Shown here in pieces: positions 5,764-7,603 of a stretch of 7,603 nucleotides of DNA. The translations under genes were made by a program, and so were the position numbers. The DNA comes from Candidatus Bathyarchaeota archaeon B63 (lineage in GTDB: Archaea; Thermoproteota; Bathyarchaeia; Bathyarchaeales; DTEX01). Where the stretch lies: assembly GCA_001593845.1 (NCBI GenBank), contig LUCF01000077.1, positions 1-7,603 on the forward strand, read 5' to 3'. Each line of letters opens with the position of its first letter. The stretch's first letter is position 1. Under the pieces are notes generated by a model, which was not told the DNA's origin, did no database searches, and saw only the letters and a program-made list of their open reading frames with translations.

Positions 5764-5771
5764 ATTTATTC
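5764..5771 (-). promoter_or_regulatory. Candidate TATA box of the MNT gene
   Basis: On the minus strand the sequence reads AATAAATA. Initiation about 24 bases downstream would coincide with an ATG at 5742-5744, consistent with a leaderless transcript. That ATG is out of frame with the MNT domain by one base. The match to the TATA consensus is moderate. Confidence 0.35.
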
Positions 5772-5854
5772 CTAGCGCCTCTGCTTTGACCGGTTCTCCA
5801 CGTAGAAGCTGACTGGAATCCCATCCCTCGTGCCGAGGGCTCCTATGAGATAAA

Positions 5855-5863
5855 CCATAATAG
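5855..5863 (+). promoter_or_regulatory. Candidate TATA box of the aminotransferase gene
   Basis: CCATAATAG is centred about 26 bases before 5885. A transcript starting there would either be leaderless from the ATG at 5885 or have a 24-base leader carrying the ribosome binding site before the ATG at 5909. The match to consensus is weak. Confidence 0.3.
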
Positions 5864-5908
5864 GCATCCCGTGATTATTTCCACATGTCTCAGAGGGGCG
5901 ATCGCGGA

Positions 5909-7309
5909 ATGTCAACGGAGGAAGATATTGAGACCTATCTCGATAAGGAGTACATCAAGAAGCATCCAGGATCTAAACTTCTATACGAGAGGGCGAAGGG
6001 GGTCTTCGCGAGGGGCGTGACCCACGACGCCCGGTTCTTCAGGCCGATGCCTATATACTGCGTAGAGGCTAGGGGCTCAAGGAAATGGGATGTGGACGGA
6101 AACGAGTACATCGACTACTGGATGGGTCATGGAGCCCTCATCCTCGGCCATGCCCACCCAGCCGTCACTGAGGCGGCCGTGAACCAGGCTAGGAGGGGAA
6201 CCCACCTCGGCGCCTCCCATGAGCTGGAGATAGAGTGGGCTGAGAAGGTGACCCGCCTCCTACCCTGCGCATCGGATGGGCTGGTCGAGTTCACTAGCTC
6301 AGGAACGGAGGCCACCCTACTCGCGCTTAGGCTCTCCAGGGCCTACACGGGCAGGCAGAGGGTGATCAAGTTTCTCTCCCACTTCCACGGATGGCTCGAC
6401 TACACAATCATAGATCACAACCCGGACCTCTCACCGCCCCTCGATTCTTCATACCCGCCCGGCATACCGGATGGGACCCTCCGAAGCGTCACAGCCCTCC
6501 CGCCTAACGACATCGAAGCGGTGGAGAGGACCATAGAGGAGGGGGATGTCGCATGCGTGATCCTGGAGCCCGGAGGGGCCTCCATGGGGTACCTGCCGAC
6601 CTACAAGCCTTTCCTCGAATGGTTGAGAAGGATCACCCGGGAGAACGGGGTGGTCCTGATCTTCGACGAAGTCGTCACGGGCTTTAGGGACTCCCCGGGC
6701 GGCGCTCAGGAACACTACGACGTGACCCCGGACCTCTCTACACTTGGGAAGATCCTTGGGGGAGGCTATCCGGGAGGGGCTGTTGCGGGAAGAAGGGAGA
6801 TTATGGAGATGCTTGAGTTCAGGGATGAGGAGGGATGGGAGGGGATGCGGGTTAGGCATCCCGGGACCTTCAATGCGAATCCCCTCTCCGCCGCAGCTGG
6901 GAACGCCTGCCTCAGCCTCATAATGGATGGGTATGTTCATCCAGAGATCAACGTGGCTGGGAGGACCCTAAGGTCAGCCTTCAACGATGCCTTCGAGGAC
7001 TCCGGTATTCAGGGACTAGCCTGGGGAACGACTGACTCGATAGTATATGTGGGGTTCGGGTTCTCACCGGAGGACCTGGAGGTCTCAGACATCCATGGAT
7101 ACATCGATTTCCAAAAGAAGAAGGCGATGAACAATGAGGCCATAGCCCATCTCGATAAGGCCATGATCAATAGGGGGGTTCACCCGATGGGCTCCAGGTT
7201 CATCCTCTCCAGGGTGCATACTGAGGAGGACATCCAAAAGACCGCTATAGCATTCTATGAGTCCTTGAAGGAGCTAAGGGGCGAGGGACTTCTCAAGGAA
7301 TTCATCTAG
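5909..7309 (+). CDS. Class III PLP aminotransferase, glutamate-1-semialdehyde aminotransferase-like
   Basis: This is a fold-type I PLP enzyme of 466 residues from ATG 5909, or 474 from ATG 5885. Residues below are counted from 5885. The PLP lysine is Lys289 (LGKILGGGYPGGA). Asp261 (FDEVVTGFR) contacts the PLP ring nitrogen, and SSGTEA (138-143) binds the phosphate. The region YTGRQRVIKF followed by HFHGW, together with GTFNANPLSAAAG (327-339), places it near the glutamate-1-semialdehyde aminotransferases. True HemL has GCYHGHxD where this protein has SHFHGWLD, and it is about 40 residues shorter. I therefore do not call it hemL, and the amino donor and acceptor are unknown. The 5909 start is preferred because GAGGGGCGATC (5893-5903) is a good ribosome binding site five bases before it. 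It appears to be a single-gene transcript ended by the hairpin at 7327-7356. No tetrapyrrole genes are nearby. Confidence 0.88.
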   Translation: MSTEEDIETYLDKEYIKKHPGSKLLYERAKGVFARGVTHDARFFRPMPIYCVEARGSRKWDVDGNEYIDYWMGHGALILGHAHPAVTEAAVNQARRGTHLGASHELEIEWAEKVTRLLPCASDGLVEFTSSGTEATLLALRLSRAYTGRQRVIKFLSHFHGWLDYTIIDHNPDLSPPLDSSYPPGIPDGTLRSVTALPPNDIEAVERTIEEGDVACVILEPGGASMGYLPTYKPFLEWLRRITRENGVVLIFDEVVTGFRDSPGGAQEHYDVTPDLSTLGKILGGGYPGGAVAGRREIMEMLEFRDEEGWEGMRVRHPGTFNANPLSAAAGNACLSLIMDGYVHPEINVAGRTLRSAFNDAFEDSGIQGLAWGTTDSIVYVGFGFSPEDLEVSDIHGYIDFQKKKAMNNEAIAHLDKAMINRGVHPMGSRFILSRVHTEEDIQKTAIAFYESLKELRGEGLLKEFI

Positions 7310-7326
7310 CATAAAGGCAGCCGTGA

Positions 7327-7363
7327 GCTTAATCCCACCGTTCAGATCGATTAAGTTTATTCT
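7327..7363 (+). terminator. Terminator of the aminotransferase gene
   Basis: CTTAATC (7328-7334) pairs perfectly with GATTAAG (7349-7355), with a further G-T pair outside, around a 14-base loop. The T-rich tract TTTATTCT follows at once. It starts 18 bases after the stop codon. Confidence 0.55.
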
Positions 7364-7379
7364 ACAAGATGAAGATGGT

Positions 7380-7407
7380 ATAAAAGAGGAGGACATAAAA
7401 CCTCCTT
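7380..7407 (-). terminator. Terminator of the minus-strand gene at the right edge
   Basis: On the minus strand AGGAGG and CCTCCT form a 6-bp stem, seven with a flanking G-T pair, around the loop TTTTATGT. The tract CTTTTATA follows. It lies 18 bases beyond the stop codon of the partial gene and has the hairpin plus T-tract form of an intrinsic terminator. Confidence 0.55.
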
Positions 7408-7424
7408 AGGGTTTATTAGGGAGG

Positions 7425-7603
7425 TCAGCCTGAGCATAATATTCCGCTCTTAAGTCTATCAGCTATAGCTATGAGCTCGACTAGGGACCTCGCATGCGAC
7501 CTGATTATCTCCTCCTCATGCGCCTCAGCCACATGCCCAAGAGCCTCCTTAAGCAGCCTAAAGAGCTGTTCATCATATCGACCGCCTCCTCCAGCAGCCC
7601 GCA
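7425..7603 (-). CDS. C-terminal part of an unknown helical protein
   Basis: The reading frame enters from the right edge and ends with TGA at 7425-7427, giving 58 residues. A Gly-rich start (RAAGGGGRYDEQLF) leads into amphipathic helices (about 10-53, with EALGHVAEAHEEEIIRSHAR and a run of Leu, Ile and Ala), then a short tail ending ILCSG. No motif, membrane segment or known domain is visible, so no function is offered. The frame was chosen because the other two minus-strand frames stop early and a hairpin terminator lies just downstream on this strand. The start codon and any operon context lie outside the window. Confidence 0.5.
   Translation of the reverse strand, partial: RAAGGGGRYDEQLFRLLKEALGHVAEAHEEEIIRSHARSLVELIAIADRLKSGILCSG

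Noticed and set aside
6449..6940. Minus-strand open frame of 163 codons opposite the aminotransferase.
   Set aside because: It is a shadow of the conserved aminotransferase core, rich in Pro, His and Gly without domain structure.
7379..7386. TATAAAAG on the plus strand, resembling a TATA box.
   Set aside because: No plus-strand gene follows. It is the complement of the T-tract of the minus-strand terminator.
1..7603. CRISPR arrays, insertion sequences, rRNA and replication origin.
   Set aside because: There are no regularly spaced direct repeats, no transposase of useful length, no rRNA-like sequence and no repeated origin boxes.

Overview
The window looks like a chromosomal segment of a thermophilic archaeon, most likely from the Thermoproteota/Bathyarchaeia side of the tree. 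The reasons are archaeal TATA-type promoters at the right distance from gene starts, GTG and TTG starts, heavy use of AGG/AGA for arginine and ATA for isoleucine, a DRG-type GTPase with a TGS domain, HypD, and VapBC and HEPN/MNT toxin-antitoxin modules. The lineage is inferred from gene content and codon use, since there is no rRNA here to place it.

Layout. A minus-strand OBG/DRG-family GTPase (71-1243) with altered G1 and G3 motifs is divergent from a plus-strand vapBC pair (1543-2207). The vapBC promoter carries a palindromic operator directly after the TATA box and a half-site on the start codon. A gene-free stretch (2208-2695) follows. It holds several inverted repeats, including a 115-base element closed by a 9-bp stem that has an alternative partner. 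Next are two overlapping genes for a single-span exported protein and a four-helix membrane protein (2696-3839), ended by a strong stem-loop. A complete hypD (3963-5060) stands without other hyp genes.

On the minus strand, an MNT nucleotidyltransferase antitoxin (5332-5712) is followed by the wreck of its HEPN partner (5087-5359). The first HEPN helix and the R-x4-H active-site motif are still readable, but in different frames. A plus-strand class III aminotransferase related to glutamate-1-semialdehyde aminotransferases (5909-7309) comes next. The last feature is the C-terminal end of an unknown helical protein on the minus strand (7425-7603). These two converge, and each has a hairpin plus T-tract terminator between them.

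The genes do not form one pathway. The segment reads as housekeeping genes interspersed with small toxin-antitoxin modules, one apparently intact and one decayed. No new multi-gene system is evident. The points most worth checking are the degenerate GTPase motifs, the decayed HEPN toxin beside an apparently intact antitoxin, the vapBC operator layout, and the structured intergenic element.
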